NCBI GenBank assembly: GCA_916613615.1
Contig: OU744734.1
Span: forward strand, 33,116,301-33,180,300
Direction: 5' to 3'
DNA length: 64,000 bases
DNA from: Steromphala cineraria
Lineage: Eukaryota; Mollusca; Gastropoda; Trochida; Trochidae
In this document: in pieces, positions 41,101 to 53,100 of the stretch
Numbering within the stretch: the first letter of the stretch is position 1
How the letters are laid out: the number at the start of each line of letters is the position of its first letter
The notes under the pieces: model-generated
The model's input: the letters and a program-made list of their open reading frames with translations, nothing else
Database searches by the model: none
What the model was told of the DNA's origin: nothing
Position numbers and translations under genes: made by a program

Positions 41101-44100
41101 AGTTTCATGACCGTCTTTCATTAGCCAATCAGATAGGCCTTTAGTCAGAGTCAGAAATAGGAAAGAAATCATAAAGGCAGATAAACGGCGAATGAGTAAG
41201 TTCGGATTAAACATACAATCAGCAATTTTTTCAGCTATTAAACATGTGGATTGGCCATCAAAAAGACAGAAGATCGGAGAGAAATAAGTTTGACAGGATG
41301 AGAGAACAGACGAAAAAGAGGGATAGAAAGCAGGTTTTAGAACGACACAAATTTGGTCTGATTTCTTCCAATTGACTTTTTAAGCTTGGGTGACCCTACC
41401 AAGAGCATGCCAGCTCCATTTGGCATAGCTCAAGGGTCGGGGAAGCACACAAGCCACCACACCGCAATAACGTTTTGAGTCAAGTGGGATGGCATATAAT
41501 CAAGTTAAAAACATTCCACAATAAATGAAGTTACTAAATCTACCTACCATCGGTTATTTATGCAAAACTTGTGTTGTAATTTTCCTTACACAGTTTTTTC
41601 TCTCGGATCTGTTAACTCTTAAATTTAGATGGCAGCATGTTTTATAGCTGGAATACTGCTGACACCACGTTAAACCCCAACTCACTCACTATTTCATAAA
41701 TAAAATCAAAGGCCATGCGATAAAAATTGTACAGTCCAGAGGTATTCTCTTGACGAGAACTGGGAATGCTAGGTAACAATTCATATACCCCACCCGTTTT
41801 AATAGACAAAAACACTAAAATACAGTCTTGCAATCCATCTCTTTGGATGTCGTTTCTGTTTATTGACGAAACGGGGGTGTGTCATGAAAGAAGCCATGCG
41901 ATTGGTACGCTGCTGAAGGCAGCGTAGATACCTCATTGGACAATATGCCACTAAGGGCAGGTAATTTGTGAATCGCATTTTGCCTATATTGGTTCCAGAG
42001 GTTAGTGGAGATATTATCGGAACGTCAACTCTGGATTATCGAGAATGACACGACTCCTACCTTGAAGACTGCCACGCCTATATATGTAGGGAGGTTGCGG
42101 AGAGCCTGGGTGTGTCGGCCCGAACCATCTGCTGCAATAGAACCCAGCTTTCCGTCCTCCGTCCAGTACAACCTGAAAATAGTCAGTCAAGTATGATAAT
42201 GATGGGGTGGAGGGAGAGGGGGGGGGAGGGATTTTGTATTTTATAAGCTCGATAGCTAGATAGTCATGACTGGTCTTACACCTAGTTCCTCATACACTCA
42301 TTGTTAAACTGAATTATATGCAATGAATTCAGGATATGCAGTTGATTCAGTATAAGATTAGGAGATTAACATACTGTGATTGGATATCAGCGGTATGTAA
42401 CGGAATACTTATAGCTCTGTACTTTGTACTTTGGGCAGGAGGCCCAGTTACAGTTACTGTTACAGTAATAAAAATCGTGAATCTTGAATTATAGCTCTCA
42501 ATTTTATTTAAAGTCGAACGAGTAGCGTGAGGCTTTACATTGATAATTTAGAGCTATGATAATTTCGTTATATGCCGCTGATTTCCAAACACTGAATGTT
42601 TATCTTCATTCTATCAAAGCAACGATTCAAAACTGAACTATATATTCTATCGCATTGACTCGGAGATGTTGTGTCATGATGCCCGTGCACGATTTACACG
42701 GACCGACATTCAAACAGTATTGACATATTTGGGAATCTTGAATGACGTTATTTGCAGTAGGTCTCGGACATAACCGACATTATCCAAATGCTCTAAAGGA
42801 GCACACTGTAGTCAGGAGACGTTAGTATTTCGTTCGTTAGTCGGTATTGTGGCATTGCTGTTACAGATAAATTCGAGGTAAGTTTAATCCGTATTTTGAT
42901 TGATATTTGTAAGGTATAATGTCCAATTAAACCAATTCGATACCGTTTAGATCTACCGCGATGAGTTACGAGATGAACCCTGCCAACAGGAAATCTAACT
43001 GTTGTCGTGTAGTTTGCAGGATTTATAGCATTCAGCCGTTTTAAATTTAAAATGTTTGAGTAAATTTGATACATATTGTGCACAAGAACACCATAAAGGT
43101 AATAGTTTCTTAAGATGTCCGACACATCAATTTTGATGCAGTAGTACAATCCAGGAAAGTTCTAGATATAAGTTGTATAGACAATATAAAAGCCTCCTAG
43201 TACCTGAGAAATATCTCACGTTATTGACTAATAAAAAACATAGAAATATCTTTATAAGGATTAGAGCGGGTATTTCTTAAAATAAAAACAAACGAGGGAC
43301 GGTGCCTGGGAATTAATCACAATCAACGTACGCGTTTATGTTAATTGTGCAACATAGGAATCGAGGATGAATTTCATTTTATATTGATTTGTAAATATTA
43401 TGCTAACTTGAGAAGCCTTTATGTGCCACAACTGTATTATGAAAACCCATCAATCTATAAATTTAATCAACTATTATCCTCTACATCTGGAGAATTACTG
43501 AACAATGTATGTAGATATTTATGTCTGAGTTTTGAATTAAGGCAAAATCACCTTGCTAGCTAATTCTTATGTGTCAAGCCCTACATGTTAATGAACTATT
43601 TCAAACTTGTATTATGTATGTATTGTATTCACTACCTATAACTATGTATTCTTGTATATGGGCCGATGGCCTTCATACAAATAAAAGACTTGACTTGACT
43701 TGAATCTTTTTTTGAAAACTACTGTTGCAATACAACAAGTTGAATACAAGTTCTACCTGTTTCTCTTTTATCGAATAAAAGTTACCTGTTTCTCTGGGGG
43801 TCGAATGTGAGACGCTGGGGTTGAGCGAGGTTTGTGCTGACCAGGACCGAGACTGCCCCCCCTGTCAGCCCCCCGGTTTCTATCCGGGAGGGGGGTGGGG
43901 TGGACACCCAGAACAGTCGCCTTGTAACGGAAAGAACACTGCATAATAAAGGGTTATAACCTTCTCTCAAGAAGGTAGTTTTTACTAAAACAAGACATAG
44001 AATTTCTTGAACGGTTTGAAACAGATTTTGTTTAACATCATTGAATTTGAACTAATACAAGGTAAGATATATTGATACTATCGTGACTATATCTGATTTC

Positions 44101-47100
44101 TGAAAATTGAAAACATCACACTTAAAGAAAAGGCGTAAGTTCTATGACAACAGGCTAAAGACTTAAATTTCTTATTTCCGGAGGTTTTTTTCAAGGCATT
44201 TCACATCAATGTGAAACACATTTTTATAGTCGTACAAAAGACCTACTTCGATGTTGGACAATACATGTAACATAATGCTCGATAAGAACTTTGCGATAAA
44301 CCAGCTGATTTTGTCATGCTCAAACAGTGTACTCTCTTTTAGACGGGTTAGTCGTTAAGGTGCTATATCAAGGGGAAGTCGTGTAGCTATTGAAGGTCAC
44401 CTGTTCTTGACATCGATAGCAATGTCGCCCGGAGCTCGAAGCCCCGTGTAGAGGTCTGTAGGTTTGCTGTTGGTACTGATACCCGAGGTTTGTATCAGCC
44501 CTTCCTCCGCTACTGTCCACAGCACCTTCCTACCCTCCGTATCCAGAACCAAACCTGAGATGGAACTTGGTCTCAACTCTTTGATTCAACACAATCACAA
44601 ATCATTGACCTTAGTCATATTTCATTGGTTCAGATATTACAAAAACTTCATTATTATTGAAATTAAGAAACTGTATTGGTAATATTGATAAGGGACTTTT
44701 CATCATACCACGATGTGTTTTTGAACAAAGAAAGAAATAATAATTACTCCGAAAGTCCGATAAGAAAGCCTTTTAGACAGCAAGCATGAATGTACGTATG
44801 TAAAATTGATTACATTACATACATCAACGATAAGATATTATAACATTTCACATCATAATTCTAATCGTAAAGGTCCGATTAGGATCAACCATGTCCTGAC
44901 AGAGGATTTCGCTTTAAAGGGTAACTGACCCGACCGAGGTTTTGGGGAGTTCTCGCCTCTGACTTGGATCTAACGATGAACGCTAATGATGAAGCATCTT
45001 GTCGTTTAGCGAATTGTGCTTGATTCTCACCGGTTATCTCTTTGGAAGCAGACGTCACTGTGAACTCTACTCCACCAATCGCCTTCCGTCTAATTCGGCT
45101 TCCGGTCGCAAAAAAAAGGGTGTTTGTTTGGCTGTCAGTTGCTAGGAAAGTGACATTGACCCCTGATGTCAAGGTCGTAACCTCGATTGCAACATACGGG
45201 TGGCTGTTGAAGGTCGTTACAGGAATCGCCCGGATGTTGGTTCCATCGGAATAGACAAGTGACTTCCAAACTGCGTCGCTTGGAGATACTGGAATTTTAG
45301 GTGAACGACAAATGATTAGTTTTTTTTTCATATTGTGAATTATGCTAAAAACTATTGTAGATCTATCTAATACAAATATTGGATGGTTGGTAAGTTTCTA
45401 AGGGACCAGAGGGAGTGATTGAAATTGAAATTAAACTGCTAACAGAGTGAAGCTTTCGGTGTGTAGGTTTTATCGTTAAACAAATATCGTCCATCATTGT
45501 CGAAAAGGTACGGCATATATTCAGGGTCCTTTCGAATCATGAATTGAGGGGGTCATCGATGACGATACTTATCTAAGAATATTGGGTTTTTTCAACATGA
45601 ATTAGATTGAGACATTTATAATTCAGGTATGGTAGATACTGCGCTGACCAAACGTCAGTAGCACTAACCCGTGCATGACTTGTCGTTGGCAGAGAGAGTA
45701 AACCCGCCATCACACAAACATTCCGGCCCCTGTGACGTCTCGATACAAATATGGTCGCACCCATGGCTGTCACATGCACCTTGAAATAGAACAGACATTG
45801 ATTGCTTATGTGAATATGTTTCAATCAAAATCTCACAGCCGATTCAAAAACTATTCTATTGCATTTTGCATGAAAAGTGTATTTTTCAAATTGGGTCATA
45901 CCCTCACTATCATATACTCACTGGTACTGAATGGCTGAGATGTTTCCGAGAACACTGTCAACCCTTCCACATCACCATCTAGGTCGAGGTCAGGCGCTGA
46001 TTGGACGCCTGTTAGCTTTGACATAGCATGGATATTTTGTTCCTCCGCTTCTGTGTAGATCACGCTGTTCTGATATCAAAAACAACAGTAAAATCAGTCT
46101 TTTAAGATCCTCGATATTAATTTACCTCTCACCTCATGATCACGCTATCTAGTGACTTCTAATCAGGCCTCCATCTTGATATTTAATTCCGAGGGCTTTT
46201 ATTGACTCATATTTCACGTCACCTACTTAGCATTTGGAATTAAATATTTAGGCGTAAGGTTTGAACCGAAACTCAAAAAGCATGATAATTAATATGTATC
46301 TAAGAATGATAAGATTCTAGACATGAATTTCACATTAAACATGTAAGTAACTTTTAACGTTCATTGTTGTTTTACTGGCAGAAATAAAACTGAATTTAAA
46401 AATGTGTAAGTGCTTTAACCCTTGTATGATCTAGTATCTATTTAAAAGATAAGCCTTTATATTCAAATGGTTTGGGTTTTTATTTGGGAAAACAATAATT
46501 ATCTACCTCAAAAACTGTAAGACTTGTTAGACTGAAGCCAATCCGTTGGAGTACGACACGTCGACCTTGACCTTGAAAGTCGCATGTTTCAATGGTTGCC
46601 CTTGCAAGGTCGACCCAGTATAGGTCAGAGGTTGCGGGGTCAACTGCGATAGATACTGGTGTCTTGACCGCCATCCATACCAGCGTTATTCTGTCCTCCC
46701 CTTTAAGGTTGGAGCGTTCTATCCGGGGGTGTTCACCGTGATCGGTCCAGAAGAGATATCTGATTACACAAACATTATGTACCATACAAACGAGAGCTAA
46801 GAATTATGATAAGGGAATGTAGCTAAAGAGATGTCCAGACTGCCGTTACAAGATTCGGAAGATACGACGTTCTACAGGAAGTTGGTCTTGTAGGCCTGTA
46901 ATTTTAGAAACCTTCCTCTTTAAAATGATATATATTTTACTTTGACAAAAGGTCCAACTGTTATTATTCTGTACCATGATCGATGAATCAGTTCGACTAA
47001 ACCTTCATAGTCAGACACTTGGCAATAATAGTTTGAAGCACATGTCATCTACAACATCTCTGATCAGAGATACCAGCGGCAGTGACTATTTATGTTCTAT

Positions 47101-50100
47101 TTATTCAAATAAGATGTAAATATTTTGAATACATCTAAATATGCAGTTCTTATATCAAGAGCTTGTTTGTTAAACTGACATTTCCTATTTGTGAATGTGT
47201 ATGATATCTCAGTATGCTAACATCACATTACGTACCTCTGTTGCGGGGAGACAGCAAGACCACTTGGCTTCTTCAAGGATTTCTCCACCACAATACGCTG
47301 CTTATCGTTGTTAACAATGTTGCCGATATTACGTGGAAATGCTTGCAGGCCGATCCAAGAGTAAATACTATCAGTCCAGTAAATGTTGAAATTCACCCAA
47401 TCAACGGCAAGTTCTCCGATGCCTTCGGACACGCCCACATGCGCATAAACACCAATAACGTTTGGTTTGTCCTGATATAGAAAAATTGTCTTCGTTCCTT
47501 TGTCAGCAAAGACTAAAGAGTTTTCACGAAATAAAAAAGACGAAGAAACAAGATGTGAATCAGGATGCTGGACGTTGACTCGTTGCGGAGCTATACCTGA
47601 AGCATCACCTCCGAGCCACCGTTTCGTAATATTTATATGAAGAAATGACCCCCCGGCACAGAATACCAGACTGTCATCTTGTACAGCTGAAACACAAATG
47701 AAAATATCAGCATTACCGGCTCAGTCAAACTGAGATAGCCAGTCGTTACACTCGGAACATACAGATTTGAAGAATGCTGGTGATTGCATTATCACATGTG
47801 AACATCCCTTCGCCAGCATTTACGCTTAAAGAATTAAGGATCTTAGACCTGAAACGTGTTGTTAAATGTCGTCAGCGTTGAAATCATCACGACGGCGCAG
47901 AATATGTACTGGCCACTTCAGAATGTTTATACGTATGACTTTATTAGGCTACCGGTTTATTTGCCAGGAGTTTGGTTTGTTTCTCTAGAGATTCCCCAAA
48001 CGTTCCACCTAAAGTGTCTCACGATAAACATTCGCCATCCACACAGGTAAACCAATCTGAGCGCTCACTGAGTCCTACAAAAAGGTATTATTGATAGGCC
48101 AATGTACGTTGTTCAACAAGGTTGGTATTCTTGATCAATGAGCAAAACAAGAAAAATATAAAGTGAATAAAATGCTAGTATTAGTAACTTCTGTATATAT
48201 TCTCTAAAGAAAGTGTGTTCATTCTTGTCTCACAGTTCAGGCTAAAGAAAATAAGAGTTTCCAGATATAAAGTGAAAACGTTAGAAGGGTAGCTCCGTCA
48301 CAATATGTTGCTGAGACTTAATTAATACACGTATGACAGTGAGGAAATACCAATATCATATCATAACACTGAATCATATAAACCAAACTCTAAGCGAATG
48401 CTTGACAAGAGTGATTTATGTAAATGCATACAAACGCCGACGGCATTACTTTATTTTTCAATTTTGCGTCGTATGCAAATAATCTTATTATGTTTCTTCT
48501 TTGTAGGTGAAGGAACTGTTATGCCATAGATGTCCGCATGTGTCCGCGATTTTAAAATGGAGATTTATCATGTGTCGAGGTACTGCTGCACGGTACTTGA
48601 CGATATAGCAAATAGTCGTTATTTATAGGACAAAGGACAAGGGGGATAACTCTTGACATTAGGACGTTATACCCCAGTCACACCAAACGCGTTCTTACTA
48701 CGTTCTAATAAAACGGACTCGAACTGTGGCAGAACGGAATGGACCTAATGTCAACTGTTTACGAACTCAACAGACAGGTTCGGACGTTTTTTAAACGGAA
48801 GGGTGATCTAACTCGACCATAATACGTCAATAGGCAGTTATGTTTTCGTCTAAATATGTTGAATACAAATAAATAATCATGAAGAAATTGTTTTAGAAGG
48901 TTCCTACACAGGTCGGAAATTTCACACAAGTATCCGTTGTTAGTGCGCTTGAAATATTCTCACATAGGTCTTACTACTTTGGCAGTGCCAATTGAATGGA
49001 CGGATATAAATTCATGGATCACTCATTGAGATTTGATCACTAATAAATGAATACCTTTGCAGCTTGAATAGAGGGAATGTCGGTTAATTTGTTGAAAACA
49101 ACATGTGTATCAAACTAAATATCATACATGCGCATGAATATATTTTTCAGTTGATAAACAATTTTTCACGACTGTTTTATATGAATATATGATGTTAACT
49201 AAATATCAATGTTGGTTTCATTCCATTTTGTTGAAAGCAGGGCAACATTGCGCTGTACTTGTTAAGGCAAGAACGAAAAAAGAAAAGAAAAACACTTTTT
49301 GGACAGGATATTTAAATAAACTTGATTATTTTTAATTTTTTTTATTTTGACACTGTGGTCAGGATTAATAACAGTCAAGAACTTGCTCGGTCATTATAGA
49401 AAACGGACAAGGACATGATAATTGTACAAATCTACGGACCGAATGAGAACGTAGTGAAAACTTGAAGAACTCTCTGAAAACAAGATTGTCAGTTTAAGAC
49501 GAGCTAGAAGGGGATAGCGCGTATGAAGGCCGACAGAGGTCTAGTTGATAACGGGTAAGTACTGCCCGACGCCTGGATTGAACTGACTGAAAACGTATTC
49601 CAAACGTATTCCATACTGTCACGAGACGGGATACACCCGAGGTTGACGTACTGAGAACTGTGAATAAACGTTCTGGCGTTGTAGTTTGATAAAATATAAA
49701 CAAAAGTTACTCGTTTCTATCTCGATGGAGGTCGTTTGTGATTATTTTAGGACGGAATAGAAGGTTGTAAAAACAACCTTGGTGTGACTCAGGCATTGCC
49801 TTTTACTAGGGGAGCCGGTGGTCAGTTTGACAGAAGAAGATATACCTTCGGAACGTGACCGGTTTTAATCAATAGTAAGCAATGTCGACGTCGCTGTGCA
49901 ATTCGAGAAACATTTTCTTATATCAGTTGACTAGACCTTGGAATGTATGATATCATAGACACTCCTTGAGAGGAACTTATGAAAGTCTTTCACATTCATT
50001 GAAAAGAATATTATATCGAGCGAATGAGGGCACGAGCAGTGCACAGGAAGACACCAAGTCTTTGTTATGGAGAACTATCTATGCAACCAGGCGTTGACGC

Positions 50101-53100
50101 TACGTTTCGAGCACGTGCATAGAAAGACAAGACGTCTTTGTTATGGAGAACTCTCAGTGCAACCAGGTGTTGATGTTCCCATTCCCAATGCAGTGTAGAG
50201 ACCAACTTCCTTGTTGGGGTGCTGAGTCCATTGGCTGATCCACAAGTAACAGGTAGGTAACAACTATCATTCTTACTTGTAATATGAATGAAGAAATTGT
50301 TTGTTGCTATTCAGAGGTTCAGTTGTATTGTGCTATTGTCCACGCATGAAGTAATGTAGATCAAAGTACTGAGAGACGTTTTCAAACGCTTTGTTGAATA
50401 TTTCAAAGGCTAGATCTCAATGTTTAGAGCTCTGAGTGAAAACCGTATGATTTATTCCAGTTTGGATACAAAAGGCATTGCTTTCACAATACCACTTTTG
50501 TTGAAGTTATTTAATAGCAATCAGGAAGTCACGATCTTTTTATTTCAAGGAATGTTTGGTTACAAAACTATCCGTCTTTGTTAATTTTAATATGCGTTGA
50601 ATTAATTATACAGCTGCGTATCTTAAGTTTGTTCACTTACCTGCGTGTTTAGTGAAAATATAATGTAATTTGAAATGTCTTTTGGGCATCCTACCATTGC
50701 GAAAACGAAACTGATAATGTTGAAATTTGATAACATAAGTTGACATTCAGTTTGCGTTAACATATGCGTATGTCATACCTTAAAGATAACCGTAACTAAT
50801 TTGGCAGGGCATTGAAATGACAACAGGTCAAACTTTCGAAAACAACATTTTTTTCTACAAAACCCCTCATTAGTGATAAATAGCTTTATACTTGTTCCTT
50901 TGCATTAATGCAATGGAATTATACTGATTTCGTTCTTACATAGTTTATATGGAATATTTAAATCGACATTTAAGAAATCGGAATTTGACAAATATGACCC
51001 CTTCTGTTTATTTAATCATGCCAAATATCTAAAATCAGTACCAGTGACAAGACGAGCCCGAAATAGGGTTTCGGAATGATTATTTTACTAATGAATAATT
51101 GGTTGTCGTTTGTAGGTGTTCCTGGATTAATTTTATTGACGTCAAAATGAAACTCAATTTATATGATATTTGCACTAAGATACACAAGCAAGTGAACAAA
51201 CTTAATATACGAAGCTGTAGTGATGGATATTATGAAGCATTTTATTTTCCCTCAATGTTAATAGTTAATGGTCTCTATTCAAATCTTTTAAATCTTACAT
51301 ATATTTCCTTTAATCGTTTTTAAGGAATAAAGAATTAAATGCTTATAATATTGCTGTTATCGTCAAAAATTGAGAGGATTGAATGCTTTATTCCCCTCAG
51401 GGTATTGTAGAAGTGATACGGAATCTCCTTTAGGAAATAGTCTCTATTCATTTTGTAAATCTTATATTTATTCTATCGAATTGTTTTCCTATTTCACCCA
51501 TAAAGAATTAAATGCTTAAAATATTACTTGTTCCTTGAATAATGCATGTTTCAATCTATGGCACGTTATTATGATTATCCAAACACACGCAGTTTATCTG
51601 GAGAGGTTCAAACAAGACTTACTAGATGTAGGAATGTACATCTACATTTAACTTTCAAAACAGTTTTCATGTTGAAGTCTAAACATTGACAAAATCTCTG
51701 TTGTCTAGTCGTCATGACAGTGGTATTTCACTTGTATTGTAGTCGCCATGACAGTGGTATTTCACTGGTATTATACCATCTTTCACAACTTGTGCTCATT
51801 TGTACATGTCATCGTAGTCGATATATTCAAATACTTTGACTACTCGCTCAATGCTATACAAAGTTTTATACTTATCATGAGTTCATTTAACAGTTAATCT
51901 TAGTGGGGAACCTTAGGTCACAGACAGTGTGGTCTGTGCTGTGTGGGTTTCGTTTCGACTTCATTAAATTACTGCATAACTAGTTAACTGAAGCAGACTT
52001 AGTAAATCAGAAGCACCTATAGAAGCATGTATACGTATATATATATACAGTGTACGGCAGCGTCGCAATTCGGTTTCATATAGCATATATCACATAATTA
52101 TTTGATGCGGTATATTCAGACCCTAAACATAAGCTAAAGATAAAAGGAGCCTCCTTTAGTCTAGAAATATTGGCAAATCAAGATGCCTCAGAAGAAATTA
52201 AGTATTTTTCCTTTCCATTTTATTCTAGATTAAAATAATAAAACTAGTCACAGACTCCTTTTGTCAGGGACTATATGTTAGTCTAGCGTTTATAACTAAC
52301 GTTCAAATCTGCTTCTTGAAGACGTTTATCATCAATATAGTTGATAAATTTGTATGTTAAAACGTCTTTGTGTTAAGATAAACGGCAGTTGTTTCATCTA
52401 CCCTTCAACTGCGTCTCCCAAAATACGTTTAAACAGGAAGAGTGTAAGGTGATACCCGACCCTCCAGTATGTTGCTAGATGAAATAAATACCCCAGGTCC
52501 CATCCTGGGGTCACAGCAAGGCACGTTTAGAGGTGAAAATGTGTTGCAATTACGTTTAGAAAAGGGGAATACATCGTAATATATGCGATCATCAAATATG
52601 AACACATTCAGACATTGTAGAAAGAAATATGGAAGGAATTTAATTGGTTTCTCCACATGATCAGTTTTTCAAAGTGTAAATGTTTATTTAAAATATTGGA
52701 GGTTCCCTTGTTAATCATTATGAAAGTCTACTTGGTCATTTGAATCTTCTTTATTCATAAATGTTTAAACCGTAAATCTCCACGAAGATGTTTGAATAAT
52801 TAAACGATGATGATATATTACGTACTCGTAAAGTGATAAGAGCTCTACATATAGAAATGATATAAGGGGCTGGAACATAGTTTAATATGAGTACTGTACA
52901 AGTATAAATTATAAAATGAATACTGCCAAGGTAATGTACAGGGTTCTAAGTGGTTATCAGGTGAAAATTATTCAAGGCTGATACAAATTGGAAATCGACA
53001 AGGTAAATGATGCAATTCAATCCCTTGGAAATTGTTACAACATTTTCACATGTCCTACTAAGTTTCTTTTAGGAAAAGAAAATTAACTCTTTTGCGGACA

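Larger units (their letters stand above)
41006..42047. mobile_element. Mutator-like (MULE) non-autonomous DNA transposon with 97-bp TIRs
   Basis: Left arm 41006-41102 and right arm 41951-42047 are inverted copies of the same length that differ at only a few positions; both start CATTCTCGAT and end CTGCCCTTAG. The element is flanked by the perfect 9-bp direct repeat ACACGACTC (40997-41005 and 42048-42056). Long TIRs with a 9-bp duplication are typical of Mutator-like elements. The 848-bp interior has no transposase-sized frame, so it depends on another element. It sits in intron 9, 13 nt from the exon-9 donor. Confidence 0.85.
42173..43785 (-). other. Intron 8
   Basis: 1.6-kb phase-2 intron. 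It contains a G-rich tract (42204-42230), a LINE-tail-like remnant (42418-42490) and a LINE 3' fragment (43130-43702) inserted antisense to the host gene. An open frame of 118 codons on the minus strand at 42793-43149 shows no domain and is not counted. Confidence 0.75.
43921..47235 (-). other. Introns 2-7 (short introns between exons 2 and 8)
   Basis: Introns of 476 (46760-47235), 437 (46070-46506), 142 (45780-45921), 380 (45289-45668), 476 (44555-45030) and 480 nt (43921-44400). All have GT/AG ends. No transposon, RNA gene or extra exon was recognised in them. This is the compact part of the gene, in contrast to introns 1, 8, 9, 11 and 12. Confidence 0.75.

Noticed and set aside
42793..43149. 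118-codon minus-strand frame
   Set aside because: No domain or signal, lies in intron 8 beside a LINE fragment, and fits no exon phase of the host gene.
47474..47596. Intron inside exon 2 (GCTTCAG|GTATAG to TATATCAG|GACAAA)
   Set aside because: The stretch is fully open in the right frame and encodes a normal blade (SLVFADKGTKTIFLY). Removing it would shift the frame.
49494..49703. 69-codon frame ending in a serine run
   Set aside because: No domain, inside intron 1 and within the tentative TIR element. Composition suggests chance.
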